From Candidatus Brocadia sp. WS118 (GTDB taxonomy: Bacteria > Planctomycetota > Brocadiia > Brocadiales > Brocadiaceae), in the NCBI GenBank assembly GCA_007618135.1, contig PHFX01000002.1, positions 1 to 64,000 on the forward strand: a DNA stretch of 64,000 bases. Reading direction: 5' to 3'. A program made the translations under genes and the position numbers. The notes under the pieces were generated by a model. That model did not search any database, was not told the origin of the DNA, and was given only the letters and a program-made list of their open reading frames with translations. This document shows positions 45,008-53,173 of the stretch, one piece after another. Every line of letters begins with the position of its first letter. The stretch's first letter is position 1.

Positions 45008-45231
45008 CAGACTTTTTGATACTTCTTTGACAAAGCAGTCTTTATTTCATGGTCTAAATCGTCAACATCACTTTTTGTGAGTCTGCTTTTTGCTGTGATA
45101 GACTCCAGCAATTTTATCTTTTTTGCATAATCCCAGATTGCCTTGTTGACAACTTTATTCCAGTCAACCTCATCATGTCTCTTTATGATATCTTTTATGT
45201 CTGTCGGGATTTCAAAGGTAAGCTTAGGCAT
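45007..45231 (-). CDS. VapB-like antitoxin
   Basis: This 74-residue protein, MPKLTFEIPTDIKDIIKRHDEVDWNKVV, has an N-terminal beta strand and helices like ribbon-helix-helix antitoxins, then a charged tail. It precedes the PIN gene with a 1-bp overlap. The toxin partner is truncated, so the antitoxin may be an orphan. It looks intact. Confidence 0.75.
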   Translation of the reverse strand: MPKLTFEIPTDIKDIIKRHDEVDWNKVVNKAIWDYAKKIKLLESITAKSRLTKSDVDDLDHEIKTALSKKYQKV

Positions 45232-45266
45232 TTTTTACTCCTCCTCTGTATCAATGTTAACAAAAT

Positions 45267-46547
45267 CTATCCTTTTCTCTGAAATAAATTATACGGAATG
45301 CTTACGAACTCAATCTGTTTTTCTTCCAGGTATTCTTGATCAAGAAAGCATGCCGGGGCATAGACGATGCGCTTCTTGTTGGGCTGTTCGGCAATAATCC
45401 TTTCAGCAACCTCAAGATTAAGCGCCATTCTGGTCAATGCCTCATAGTCCTGTTTGTAAATCAGATAAATCGCCTGATTGCCGAATGTGCCAATAAAGAA
45501 AGTGCTTTCATTTATTGCATTATTTTTAGCAGTGTCATTCCCGTGAAAACGGGAATCCAGTTTTTTCTTTTTCTGGATTCCTGCCTTCGCAGGAATGACA
45601 GTATCGTTTTCGTCCTTCAGGTTTTCACCTGTGCAGAGATAATATACATACCTTGCAAAGGTCTTGTAATCAGGCAGTTTGCCTTCCAGCAAGGTCTCTG
45701 CATCCAAAGCCTGTCCAACCCGCAGATACTGAAATCCGCTGTCATAGCCGTATTTCTCAATCGCCCTTTTAATCCGCTCGCGGGTTATGTCCTTGCAGAT
45801 ATTTTTATCTGGCTCTTTTTCCGTTGCCTCAGTCATCTGGACAAGGATAAACCTGCGATTGCCGCCATCTTCCTTGTTCAAGTCCATAACCGCATGACCT
45901 GTAGTACCGGAGCCGGAGAAAGAATCGAGGATAACAGCATTTCTATCATCGTATATAACTAAATCTATCAGGTGTTTAATTAAAGTTGTTGGTTTTACAT
46001 TATCAAAAACCTTCTCACCGAATAATTTTTTCAATTCTAAAGTTCCACTTGATGCAGTGCCTTTGTCTGTCAACAAACTATCTGTAGCCATTATACTTTC
46101 ACGACCTTCTCTAATTTTACGGTAAACTGTCACGTTACCATTCTCGTCTTTAACAAAATCTAAGTCATTATCAGTTTGTAATTTTCTTACAGTTTCTTCT
46201 CCAAACCGCCATCTACCCTCAGAGCCATCCGATCTTTTAGGATAAATTTCTTCTCCATTAGGAAGTATTATTGGGAAATACATACTTGGTCTATCTTCCC
46301 TTCTATCACCTTGTCCCCACTGGCGTAAATGCTCTCTTTTATATGTACTCTTTTTGTCTTTATAATTACCTTCTCCTTGAATATTAACAACAGGCTTCAT
46401 TTTTACTTTAGTTGTGTCCTTGGAATAGCATTCTATATATTCATGGTTTAATTCAACTTGTTTTGTAGTTCCACCTTTTCCGCTTCTTCCTGACCAAACA
46501 AAAGTTACAATGTGATTGGATTCATGAAAGATTTCGTCCATTATCAA
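45267..46547 (-). pseudogene. Type III DNA methyltransferase (Mod), N-terminally truncated, with inserted repeat
   Basis: The frame gives 426 residues starting MIMDEIFHESNHIVTFVW. Motif I is present as DSFSGSGTTGHAVMDLN, but motif IV (DPPY), which precedes it in Mod proteins, is absent. Upstream in the same frame a 28-codon piece (MKNQNHVSKNWYNVEF...) ends in TAA just before codons reading REEYHLRL. Near residue 310 a repeat encodes VIPAKAGIQKKKK and SRFHGND in frame. With these losses the gene should be inactive. It is followed by VapBC-like genes and then the Res fragment. Confidence 0.8.
45534..45601. repeat. CATTCCCG...CGGGAATCCAG repeat inserted in the mod gene
   Basis: The 68-bp unit has ATTCCCGTGAAAACGGGAAT and a second arm CCTGCCTTCGCAGG, bounded by GTCATTCC and GGAATGACAG. 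A relative lies at 52304-52367. It is read in frame by mod. Confidence 0.85.
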
Positions 46548-46662
46548 CCGCAGATGATATTCTTCCCTTTAAATTGCAAGGTTGGCATGAAGTTCCTTTA
46601 CGCTATCAAATTCTACATTGTACCAATTCTTTGAAACATGATTTTGATTCTTCATATAACTG

Positions 46663-47160
46663 TTATGGAAAGTACCTGTATATCTCTTTTCTGTGGAGGA
46701 CTCTCATAAATACTAGAGTAGTCTCCCTATACTCAATGCCTAGCCTGTAATCGCCGATTCTTATTCTGTAAAAACTGGGGTGTCCCTTTATCTTTTTCAG
46801 GTTTTTTATTTCGGTAATGTCTTTGAGTTTGGGGATTTCATAGCGCAGCAAAGCCGCACCCAATTCTCCGTTGTGAAATGTGAAAGCGGGAGATTGCTTC
46901 GGAAAAAACCCTCGCAATGACACAGGCTATGCTTTGATGACATATGGTGCGTTGTCATTGCGAGCGAAGCGAAGCAATCTTTCTCTCATAAACAATCTGT
47001 ACCTCCTGATAAGGGATAAATAGGGTTGTGAAAAAACTTACAAAAAAAGAAGTTTTTACACGGTAATACTATATAGCGAAAGACGCTCAACATCTTCTCT
47101 TATCTCCGGCGGTAGTTGCTTTATATCTTTTATGAAAGCACGTTTGTACTTTACTTGCAT
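46663..47160 (-). pseudogene. relE-type toxin gene split by a repeat element
   Basis: The N-terminal half starts at ATG 47160 (MQVKYKRAFIKDIKQLPPEI, then REDVERLSLY). The C-terminal half, KLKDITEIKNLKKIKGHPSF, YRIRIGDYRLGIEYRE and RVLHRKEIYRYFP, ends at 46663. Between them lies element E2. Joined at the TAT/GAA codons they would make a normal RelE of about 86 residues. The antitoxin stop overlaps the start by one base. Confidence 0.82.
46837..47070. repeat. Conserved-ended repeat element E2, interrupting relE
   Basis: Ends TTCATAGCGCAGCAAAGCC and AGTTTTTACACGGTAATAC match E1 at 35061-35163. The interior holds GATTGCTTCGG...CATTGCGAG repeats, unlike E1. A hairpin of GTGAAAAAACTT and AAGTTTTTACAC forms the right end. 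The ends are not inverted copies of each other. Confidence 0.75.
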
Positions 47161-47348
47161 TAATTATTGCCTAAAAGTACTTTTGTTTCTTCAAGGGAGA
47201 GTTCTTCGTCATCTTTTACTTCTTCCATAGCCTTTGCCAATCCTAAATCCAGCATAAGTCCTTCAAGTTTTTTGAACGTATCGTAATCCAAAACAACCTT
47301 TTTTACCTTTCCTGTTTCATCCACGATATAGTCCTTGATCAGTTCCAT
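47160..47348 (-). CDS. Antitoxin of the broken relE pair
   Basis: This 62-residue acidic protein (MELIKDYIVDETGKVKKVVL, YDTFKKLEGLMLDLGL, DDEELSLEETKVLL) resembles antitoxins of the Phd/RelB type. GAGG precedes the start. It is followed with a 1-bp overlap by the split relE. The antitoxin appears intact. Confidence 0.75.
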   Translation of the reverse strand: MELIKDYIVDETGKVKKVVLDYDTFKKLEGLMLDLGLAKAMEEVKDDEELSLEETKVLLGNN

Positions 47349-47581
47349 GTGACCTCCTTTAAATAGATTTTAACAAAATCTATCCTTTTATCAGAAATAA
47401 ATATACAGTAGTTACGTGATAAAGAATCATCAACATCATTTTGGATAGTTCAGCTACCTTAGACAAGATATACAGGGATTAACAAGTTAAAAATTACCCT
47501 AATTCATCCTGATTATCCTATTAATCCTGTCAATATTACTTTTACCGGATTAAAGACTTGCAAGATTTAATTTCTTTTATT

Positions 47582-49270
47582 TTACAAACGCCCCGATCTC
47601 AAAACCCCTATGGCGAGTCCCAATCCAAGAAAACCTGCAAAGACAAATCCCAGAATGCCCAGTACCGGAAAGCCATATACCAGCGGACCTCTGTTGGTCA
47701 TGATGATAAGGGAAGAGCCAATAATCAGGGCGGAGATGACAAGGCTGAAGGAAATCCGGTTGCTCGATTTGTCCATTTCAGAAATAAATTTTGAGAGACC
47801 CTGATGCTCAAATTCGATTTTGAGCTTCCCCCTTTTTATCTTTTTCACAATTTCATAGGTATCTCTTGGAATGATCCTCAGGATATCAAGGAGTTCCGAT
47901 GAATATGACGTTATCTCCTTGATAATGCGTTTCAGATCGTATCGTTCACGCACCAGCCTTTCTACAAAGGGTCTCGTGTGCGCTATGGTGTTAAATTCCG
48001 GATCCAACTGTCTGGCAACGCCGTCAATGGTAGCGAGTGTCTTGATTAAGATGTGGAATTGCGGGGGTATCTTTAATTTGTGCCGAGTCATTACGTCAAT
48101 GGTTTGCGGCAGTATGACAGACAGTTCAATCTGTTTTAACGGGATATCATAGTATCTTTCCAGGAAATCATCGATATCATTCTTGAAATCCTGCAAGGTT
48201 TCTTCCTCAACAAAGGTACCCAGTCTTTCCAATGCCTTCAGGATACCATTGATATTTTTCATGGATACGGCAATCAGGAGGCTTATAATAACATCTTTTG
48301 TGTCTTCGTCTAGCCTGCCCACCATGCCAAAATCTATGAAAGCAGCTACGTTATCGGGCAGGATGAAGATATTTCCCGGGTGAGGGTCTGCATGGAAGAA
48401 TCCGTCAATAAATATTTGCTGCAGGACGGCATTGGCGCCATGTGCAGCTACGGCTTTCTTTTCTTCGGCGGTGTGTGGCTGGTTTAAGTAATCATTCAGC
48501 CGAATGCCCTTGATCTCTTCTGTGGTGATGACCCGTGATTTGGTGTAGTCCCAAAAGATACCGGGAATACGAACCGTAGCGCAATCCTTAAAGTTCTTGC
48601 GGAATCTATCAATATTATGTGCCTCGCAGGTAAAATCAATCTCCTTTGTTATTACCTTGGAAAATTCATCAATGATACCGACGGGGTTAAAAAATTTGAT
48701 ATCCTGCATATATCGGCTGGCCAGTTGGGCAAGGGTGTAAAGGATATCGACATCCGTTTCAACCATTCTGCGGATACCAGGACGTTGCACCTTTACGACG
48801 ACGCTCTCACCTGTCTGGAGTTGTGCCCGGTGCACCTGCCCGAGTGAGGCTGCTGCCAGGGGATCCGGATCAAATGAGGCAAATAATTCTTCAGGATATT
48901 TCCCAAAGGACTCCTTGATCTGCTTTCTGACGTCTTCGTAACCAAATGGGGGAACACGGTCCTGGAGCCTGCTCAGTTCATTGCAGAGGTCTAAAGGGAT
49001 CAAGTCCGGGCGAACGCTGAGGATTTGGCCAAATTTTATAAAGGTAGGACCAAGTTCTTCCAATACCTTTCTGAGCCGGACGGCACGGGACTCCGGAGGT
49101 TCGGTAAAACGGCGCAATATCCGCGTTTTGATGATGCCCCTTCCGATAAGATGCTCTTCCAAATGAAGCTGCTGAATGGCGAATCCAAAGCCGTGCTTGG
49201 TCAATATTCTGAGGATTTGATTGAAACGGCGTATATCCCGAATCTTTTGTCCTATTTTTCTGATTTGCAT
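47582..49270 (-). CDS. ABC1/UbiB (AarF) family atypical kinase
   Basis: This 562-residue protein has the ABC1 family KxGQ motif (FIKFGQILSVRPDLIP), the Ala-rich loop AAASLGQVHRA, lysine strand VVVKVQRPG, HADPHPGNI and FIDFGMVG. Two C-terminal membrane segments follow (about 505-555). UbiB members have ATPase activity and support quinone biosynthesis or lipid trafficking. A quinone-related role fits a respiring organism. The next upstream gene on the strand encodes a phasin-like protein. Confidence 0.92.
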   Translation of the reverse strand: MQIRKIGQKIRDIRRFNQILRILTKHGFGFAIQQLHLEEHLIGRGIIKTRILRRFTEPPESRAVRLRKVLEELGPTFIKFGQILSVRPDLIPLDLCNELSRLQDRVPPFGYEDVRKQIKESFGKYPEELFASFDPDPLAAASLGQVHRAQLQTGESVVVKVQRPGIRRMVETDVDILYTLAQLASRYMQDIKFFNPVGIIDEFSKVITKEIDFTCEAHNIDRFRKNFKDCATVRIPGIFWDYTKSRVITTEEIKGIRLNDYLNQPHTAEEKKAVAAHGANAVLQQIFIDGFFHADPHPGNIFILPDNVAAFIDFGMVGRLDEDTKDVIISLLIAVSMKNINGILKALERLGTFVEEETLQDFKNDIDDFLERYYDIPLKQIELSVILPQTIDVMTRHKLKIPPQFHILIKTLATIDGVARQLDPEFNTIAHTRPFVERLVRERYDLKRIIKEITSYSSELLDILRIIPRDTYEIVKKIKRGKLKIEFEHQGLSKFISEMDKSSNRISFSLVISALIIGSSLIIMTNRGPLVYGFPVLGILGFVFAGFLGLGLAIGVLRSGRL

Positions 49271-49418
49271 GAATGAGTCGTTTCAGATTTCGATATTTGA
49301 ATTTCGGATTTGTCAAAAAAACAAGCGGCGATTTTATTACCCGCACCAAATAACCTCTTTTGGTTGCGGCTATACATCACTAAGTGTTTTTGGCGTCTGT
49401 TATTTTGGTACCTTGTTA

Positions 49419-49733
49419 CTACGTCTGGTCTTCCCTTGCTTCCATTCTTTTGATAATCTCGTCGAGTTTTTTCTGCATCTGCTGAAGTTCCTTCCGTGTA
49501 GGTATATCCAGCTTATGGAGCGCATTCTCCACGATCTTTTCGATCTTCGATTCAAGTTCCTGTTTACTTGATAAAACTTTTTTAAAAAGTTCATTTACCT
49601 GTGCCTTTGCCTCTTCTTTTTTGACTTCCCCTTTTTTTACCATTTCATCGATGACTTCCTCAATATTTTCTTTCGTTATCAGCAATGCCCCAAAACCGAG
49701 GTTGATTACCTTATTAATGAAATCCGTCACCAT
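49419..49733 (-). CDS. Phasin-like coiled-coil protein
   Basis: This 104-residue, Lys/Glu-rich, helical protein (NLGFGALLITKENIEEVIDE, VKKGEVKKEEAKAQVNELF, RKELQQMQKKLDEIIKRMEA) matches the PhaI/PhaF-like family often encoded beside ubiB. Phasins coat polyhydroxyalkanoate granules, but small members may serve other roles. No PHA synthase lies nearby. The start follows GGAGG. Confidence 0.75.
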   Translation of the reverse strand: MVTDFINKVINLGFGALLITKENIEEVIDEMVKKGEVKKEEAKAQVNELFKKVLSSKQELESKIEKIVENALHKLDIPTRKELQQMQKKLDEIIKRMEAREDQT

Positions 49734-49754
49734 CTTTTTCCCTCCTTAATCAAT

Positions 49755-50321
49755 TTATTCTAGTAAAATCATGCCGTATATATTGACTTCGTCATTGTGG
49801 TTTTTCAGCGTCTCAATTTTTAGGTTATGATTTCTTGCCGTCTGATAGACATCGATGCCACATGCCTCCATCGAAGGCCTTGCTTCCATGGTGCGAATAC
49901 AGGAACGCGCGGTATCACAATTCTCACATAACTTGCAAGGACCGGCTCCGAGTCCAAAGGCTTTATAAAAGCCCAGGGAAAATGCCATTTTTTCGATTTC
50001 TGCCGTAATATACCGCATCTGCCAGCTCAAGTGTCCGTGGAGAAGCAACGCCCTGTTATATTCCCTGAGAATTTCTTTCATCTCTTCAAACGAGGGTGAG
50101 TGGGGTGGGCAGGTGAGTTTTTTCCCGTATTCCTCACATCCATATTTGCATTTTAATTGTACCCATCGCCCGACAATGATGGTGTCGGGATGAATGACAA
50201 CTGCCTGCTCACAGCCAAGTTCTATCGCTTTTTTGATTAGTACCTTGCACCCATCAGCAACGTTCTGATGCGGCGTAATAGCGTCTTGAAATTCAGGCAC
50301 GGCAGAATCCTGAGTGTACAT
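49755..50321 (-). CDS. DUF2284 Cys-rich metal-binding protein
   Basis: This 188-residue protein has CKYGCEEYGKKLTCPPHSP, GPCKLCENCDTARSC and ARPSMEACGIDVYQTA, the DUF2284 pattern. The cysteines likely bind an Fe-S cluster or metal. The function is unknown; members occur mainly in anaerobes. It lies 22 bp upstream of the phasin-like gene on the same strand, so they may be cotranscribed. Confidence 0.87.
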   Translation of the reverse strand: MYTQDSAVPEFQDAITPHQNVADGCKVLIKKAIELGCEQAVVIHPDTIIVGRWVQLKCKYGCEEYGKKLTCPPHSPSFEEMKEILREYNRALLLHGHLSWQMRYITAEIEKMAFSLGFYKAFGLGAGPCKLCENCDTARSCIRTMEARPSMEACGIDVYQTARNHNLKIETLKNHNDEVNIYGMILLE

Positions 50322-50425
50322 GGGTAAATCTCCTAAAGAATTGTCTCTCTATTTCATGGTACTATAAACAAGGCGGGATGTTTAATCAAATATTTTTTAG
50401 GCAACGGGTATGCAAAGACATTTTA

Positions 50426-50453
50426 TTGACAGGGGCAATTCAGGGAGTATAAT
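50426..50453 (+). promoter_or_regulatory. Consensus sigma-70 promoter for radC
   Basis: TTGACA (50426-50431) and TATAAT (50448-50453), both perfect, with a 16-bp spacer. radC begins 85 bp further on. Confidence 0.75.
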
Positions 50454-50538
50454 CTGTCGGTGCATAAAGGCAGCATTCAGGGAAATAAACCTTTTATGGC
50501 CTTAGCGTACCATTTATATGGTATGATCATCGCAATTT

Positions 50539-51240
50539 ATGAAGGAAGAAAAGAAACGTCCCACAATAAAACAGCTCCCTACCCATGAGAGACCCAGGGA
50601 AAGGCTTATCCAAAGCGGCGACGAGCATCTGACGGACGCAGAACTATTAGGGATAATTATTCGGGATGGTACAATAAATTATAGTGCAGTTGACATAGCC
50701 AAAGAACTCCTTTCAAAGTACGGTGACTTTAGGAAGTTGAGTTTTGTCTCTATCAATGAGTTATGCAAGATAGACGGGATAGGACCAGCAAGGGCTGCAC
50801 AGATAAAGGCGGCACTGGCGATTGCAAAACGCTTTTCTACTACTTTTATAACTCCCGGTCAACAATTTAAATGCAGTAATGAAATCTTCAAGCATTTCCA
50901 CGAACAATTACGTGATAAAAAACAGGAAGTTTTTCTTGCCGTTTTACTGGATAACAAAAACCGTATTATTAAAATTGAATCACATGTTTCTACTGGCAGC
51001 CTGACGTCCAGCATCGTTCACCCAAGAGAGGTTTTTAATCCGGCAATTAAGGAGTCTGCGGCCTCAGTGATCTTTGTCCACAATCACCCTTCAGGTGATC
51101 CGGAACCCAGCAAGGAAGACATTCAGATAACGCAACGCCTTGCAGAAGTTGGAACACTCATCGGCATAAAAGTTCTCGACCACATCATTATCGGCAATGA
51201 AAAGTATGTTAGTTTAAAGGAAAGAGGGATTATATCTTGA
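50539..51240 (+). CDS. radC: RadC-family JAB-domain protein
   Basis: This 233-residue protein has an N-terminal helix-hairpin-helix region (ELCKIDGIGPARAAQIKAAL) and a C-terminal JAB/MPN domain with metal ligands in VHNHPSGDPEPSKED. Despite the name, a role in DNA repair is not proven. Length and motif order are normal. The stop codon overlaps the -35 box of a strong promoter that drives the tRNA-Arg unit. Confidence 0.92.
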   Translation: MKEEKKRPTIKQLPTHERPRERLIQSGDEHLTDAELLGIIIRDGTINYSAVDIAKELLSKYGDFRKLSFVSINELCKIDGIGPARAAQIKAALAIAKRFSTTFITPGQQFKCSNEIFKHFHEQLRDKKQEVFLAVLLDNKNRIIKIESHVSTGSLTSSIVHPREVFNPAIKESAASVIFVHNHPSGDPEPSKEDIQITQRLAEVGTLIGIKVLDHIIIGNEKYVSLKERGIIS

Positions 51241-51265
51241 CAATGACTTTTGATATGCTTATACT
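51237..51265 (+). promoter_or_regulatory. Strong promoter for tRNA-Arg(ACG)-tadA
   Basis: TTGACA (51237-51242) and TATACT (51260-51265), 17-bp spacer, overlapping the radC stop. The leader to the tRNA would be about 170 nt. Confidence 0.65.
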
Positions 51266-51441
51266 TGTTTTCGTCGCTTATCGATGTACACGCCTCCACC
51301 AAAGGTAGTAATCCTTTGCTTTTAAATGCAGTTTGCTGAAGAATCCGCTATTTTGTGAAGATGGGTTTCAAATTTACTGCTGAGGAAGTCCATGTTCAGG
51401 GCACGACGGCTGTGCTCTTACAAGCCAGAAAATTATCGTTA

Positions 51442-51515
51442 GCGCCCATAGCTCAATTGGATAGAGTCACGGACTACGAATCCGGAGGTTGGAGGTTCAA
51501 ATCCTCCTGGGCGCG
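51442..51515 (+). tRNA. tRNA-Arg(ACG)
   Basis: A 74-nt cloverleaf: acceptor GCGCCCA/TGGGCGC, D arm GCTC/GAGT, anticodon loop CTACGAA, T arm GGAGG-TTCAAAT-CCTCC, discriminator G, no encoded CCA. The anticodon stem has one A/G mismatch at its top. The A34 wobble base needs conversion to inosine by TadA, encoded 33 bp downstream. Confidence 0.93.
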
Positions 51516-51548
51516 TTTTATATTTCTGATAGAGCGTTTTTGGTGATT

Positions 51549-52034
51549 ATGGAAGACGTACAGAAGCATGAATATTTCATGAGACAGGCGATCAGAGAAG
51601 CGGGAAAAGCCGTAGAAAGGGATGAGGTGCCGGTAGGAGCGGTAATTGTTTATGAGGATCGTATCATTGCCCGCGCTCATAATCAGCGTGAAATGCTCAA
51701 TGATCCTACTGCCCATGCCGAGATGATCGCAATAACGCAAGCTGCTGCCTACCTGGAAAACTGGCGTTTAAAGGGGACGACCCTCTATGTAACCCTGGAG
51801 CCTTGTGCAATGTGCGCCGGGGCGTTAGTGCAGTCAAGGGTAGATACCCTTGTGTACGGAACCGTGGATAAAAAGGCCGGGGCATGCGTATCCGTGATAA
51901 ATCTTGTGCAGGAGCCCAGGTTCAATCACCGTTTGAAAATTGTGCCGGGTATCCTTGCCGATGAATGTAAACATATTTTACAAACGTTCTTTTTGGAAAA
52001 TATACGAACCGGGCGTTTATCAAATACATCTTGA
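51549..52034 (+). CDS. tadA: tRNA adenosine-34 deaminase TadA
   Basis: ATG at 51549 (MEDVQKHEYFMRQAIREAG) is preferred, since the frame upstream overlaps the tRNA. The 161-residue protein has the deaminase zinc motifs HAEM and PCAMCAGAL, with VPVGAVIV before them. It converts A34 to inosine in tRNA-Arg(ACG). That tRNA is encoded immediately upstream, probably in the same transcript. Confidence 0.95.
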   Translation: MEDVQKHEYFMRQAIREAGKAVERDEVPVGAVIVYEDRIIARAHNQREMLNDPTAHAEMIAITQAAAYLENWRLKGTTLYVTLEPCAMCAGALVQSRVDTLVYGTVDKKAGACVSVINLVQEPRFNHRLKIVPGILADECKHILQTFFLENIRTGRLSNTS

Positions 52035-52303
52035 TATTTTAACAAAGAAAAGGTAGCGTTGAACCCTTGTGGTCTGCCGGGGCTGGAAACCGGAGTATGT
52101 GAAAAAACACAGACTCAACTGACATTGCAAGTGACAGTGAAGCAATCTTTCTCTAAAACAACGAATACAGGAGATTGCTTCAGTTGTTCCTCCTTCGCAT
52201 GACACTGCCATGAGCTTTTTACCTAGCCTCACAAATGGAGTGTACGTATTCCTGCCCGTTTGGTTAATTATATTCATACGCTTCATTAATCAGATACGAA
52301 TAT

Positions 52304-52367
52304 GCCATTCCCGCGGAAGCGGGAATCCAGAAAAACACGGGATTCCGGGTCAAGCCCGGAATGACAG
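52304..52367. repeat. CATTCCCGCGGAAGCGGGAAT repeat, intergenic copy
   Basis: A 64-bp unit with ATTCCCGC/GCGGGAAT and ATTCCGGG/CCCGGAAT arms, ending in GGAATGACAG. It is related to the unit inserted in the mod gene at 45534. A GAAGCAATC/GATTGCTTC pair (another repeat) lies upstream at about 52125-52206. Confidence 0.75.
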
Positions 52368-52371
52368 ACAG

Positions 52372-52398
52372 TTGTAAACTTATGCCGCTCTGTATAAT
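52372..52398 (+). promoter_or_regulatory. Candidate promoter for tRNA-Ser(CGA)
   Basis: TTGTAA (52372-52377) and TATAAT (52393-52398), spacer 15 bp, which is short. The tRNA starts 34 bp later. Confidence 0.4.
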
Positions 52399-52431
52399 AA
52401 TAAAATTTTTTGCCTGCAAAATTTTTTATAA

Positions 52432-52521
52432 GGAGAGGTGCCAGAGTGGTTGATCGGGACGGTCTCGAAAACCGTTTCCCGCGAAAGCGGGACGTGGGTT
52501 CGAATCCCACCCTCTCCGCCA
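52432..52521 (+). tRNA. tRNA-Ser(CGA)
   Basis: 90 nt with encoded CCA. Acceptor GGAGAGG/CCTCTCC, anticodon stem ACGGT/ACCGT with CGA, and a long class II variable arm (CCCGCGAAAGCGGG). Confidence 0.95.
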
Positions 52522-52649
52522 GTAAAATAGCGAAATTGGGAAGATGAGCGTTGCGGATGTGAGAATTTCCCAACTTCACAACCACCAATTTTCCGTTTAA
52601 CGTTTAAGTCGTGTGAAGTTTGTGGTATAATTTGTAAAACTCATTTCGG

Positions 52650-52742
52650 GGAGAGGTGTCAGAGAGGCCGAATGAGCGCGCTTGGAAAGCGCGTATACCG
52701 ACAAAATCGGTATCGCGGGTTCGACTCCCGCCCTCTCCGCCA
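52650..52742 (+). tRNA. tRNA-Ser(GGA)
   Basis: 93 nt with encoded CCA. Acceptor GGAGAGG/CCTCTCC, anticodon stem CGCGC/GCGCG with loop TTGGAAA, and a long variable arm (TACCGACAAAATCGGTA). A TATAAT box lies at 52626-52631. Only 12 bp separate it from the SRP RNA. Confidence 0.95.
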
Positions 52743-52754
52743 GTTTGTAAAATC

Positions 52755-53037
52755 GGCCGTGCTAGATGGGGAGCTAGCGGTTCCTTGTAACCTGCAACCC
52801 GCTATAGCAGGATCAATCGCTTTTTCGAGGACCCACAGAACATGAGTTGTGTCGATGTAAGGGGTGATGAAGGCCGGATCTCATGCAATAAGAGGTTGTG
52901 CGAACCTGGTCAGGTGCGGAAGCAAGCAGCCATAAGCATATATCCTTATGTGCCGTGAGCCAGTCTGGCCTGAGCCTACTGCATAGACAAGCTGATGGGA
53001 ATGGGAACGAAAAAAAGTGCACGGCCCTTTTATTCGA
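52755..53037 (+). ncRNA. ffs: Large signal recognition particle RNA (with Alu domain)
   Basis: The 5' GGCCGTGC pairs with 3' GTGCACGGCC. The Alu part (GATGGGGAGCTAGCGG, CTGCAACCCGCTATAGCAGG) and the S-domain GNRA helix (CCTGGTCAGGTGCGGAAGCA, then AGCAGCC) are close to the Bacillus-type scRNA. About 283 nt, followed by CTTTT. It binds Ffh and directs membrane protein targeting. dnaX follows, as in Bacillus. Confidence 0.92.
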
Positions 53038-53101
53038 TTTTCGTCACAACACGCTTATCCCGCGATTTTCTGTGTTGTTTACCGTGACGAAAGAAAGTAT
53101 A

Positions 53102-53130
53102 TTGATATGAGTCACATGAAAAAGTATAAT
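53102..53130 (+). promoter_or_regulatory. Sigma-70 promoter for dnaX
   Basis: TTGATA (53102-53107), a 17-bp spacer and TATAAT (53125-53130), 43 bp before the dnaX start. Confidence 0.7.
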
Positions 53131-53173
53131 AATGGCGAAGGTTTGGTATGGGTACTTATCGAGGTGAAAGCTC

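Noticed and set aside
51379-51400. GAGGAAGTCC, similar to the start of RNase P RNA
   Set aside because: One base short of the usual GAGGAAAGTCC and only about 60 nt remain before a tRNA, far too little for RNase P RNA.
52470-52495. CCCGCGAAAGCGGG inside tRNA-Ser, like the CATTCCCG repeat
   Set aside because: It fits a normal class II variable arm; the shared bases are probably coincidence.
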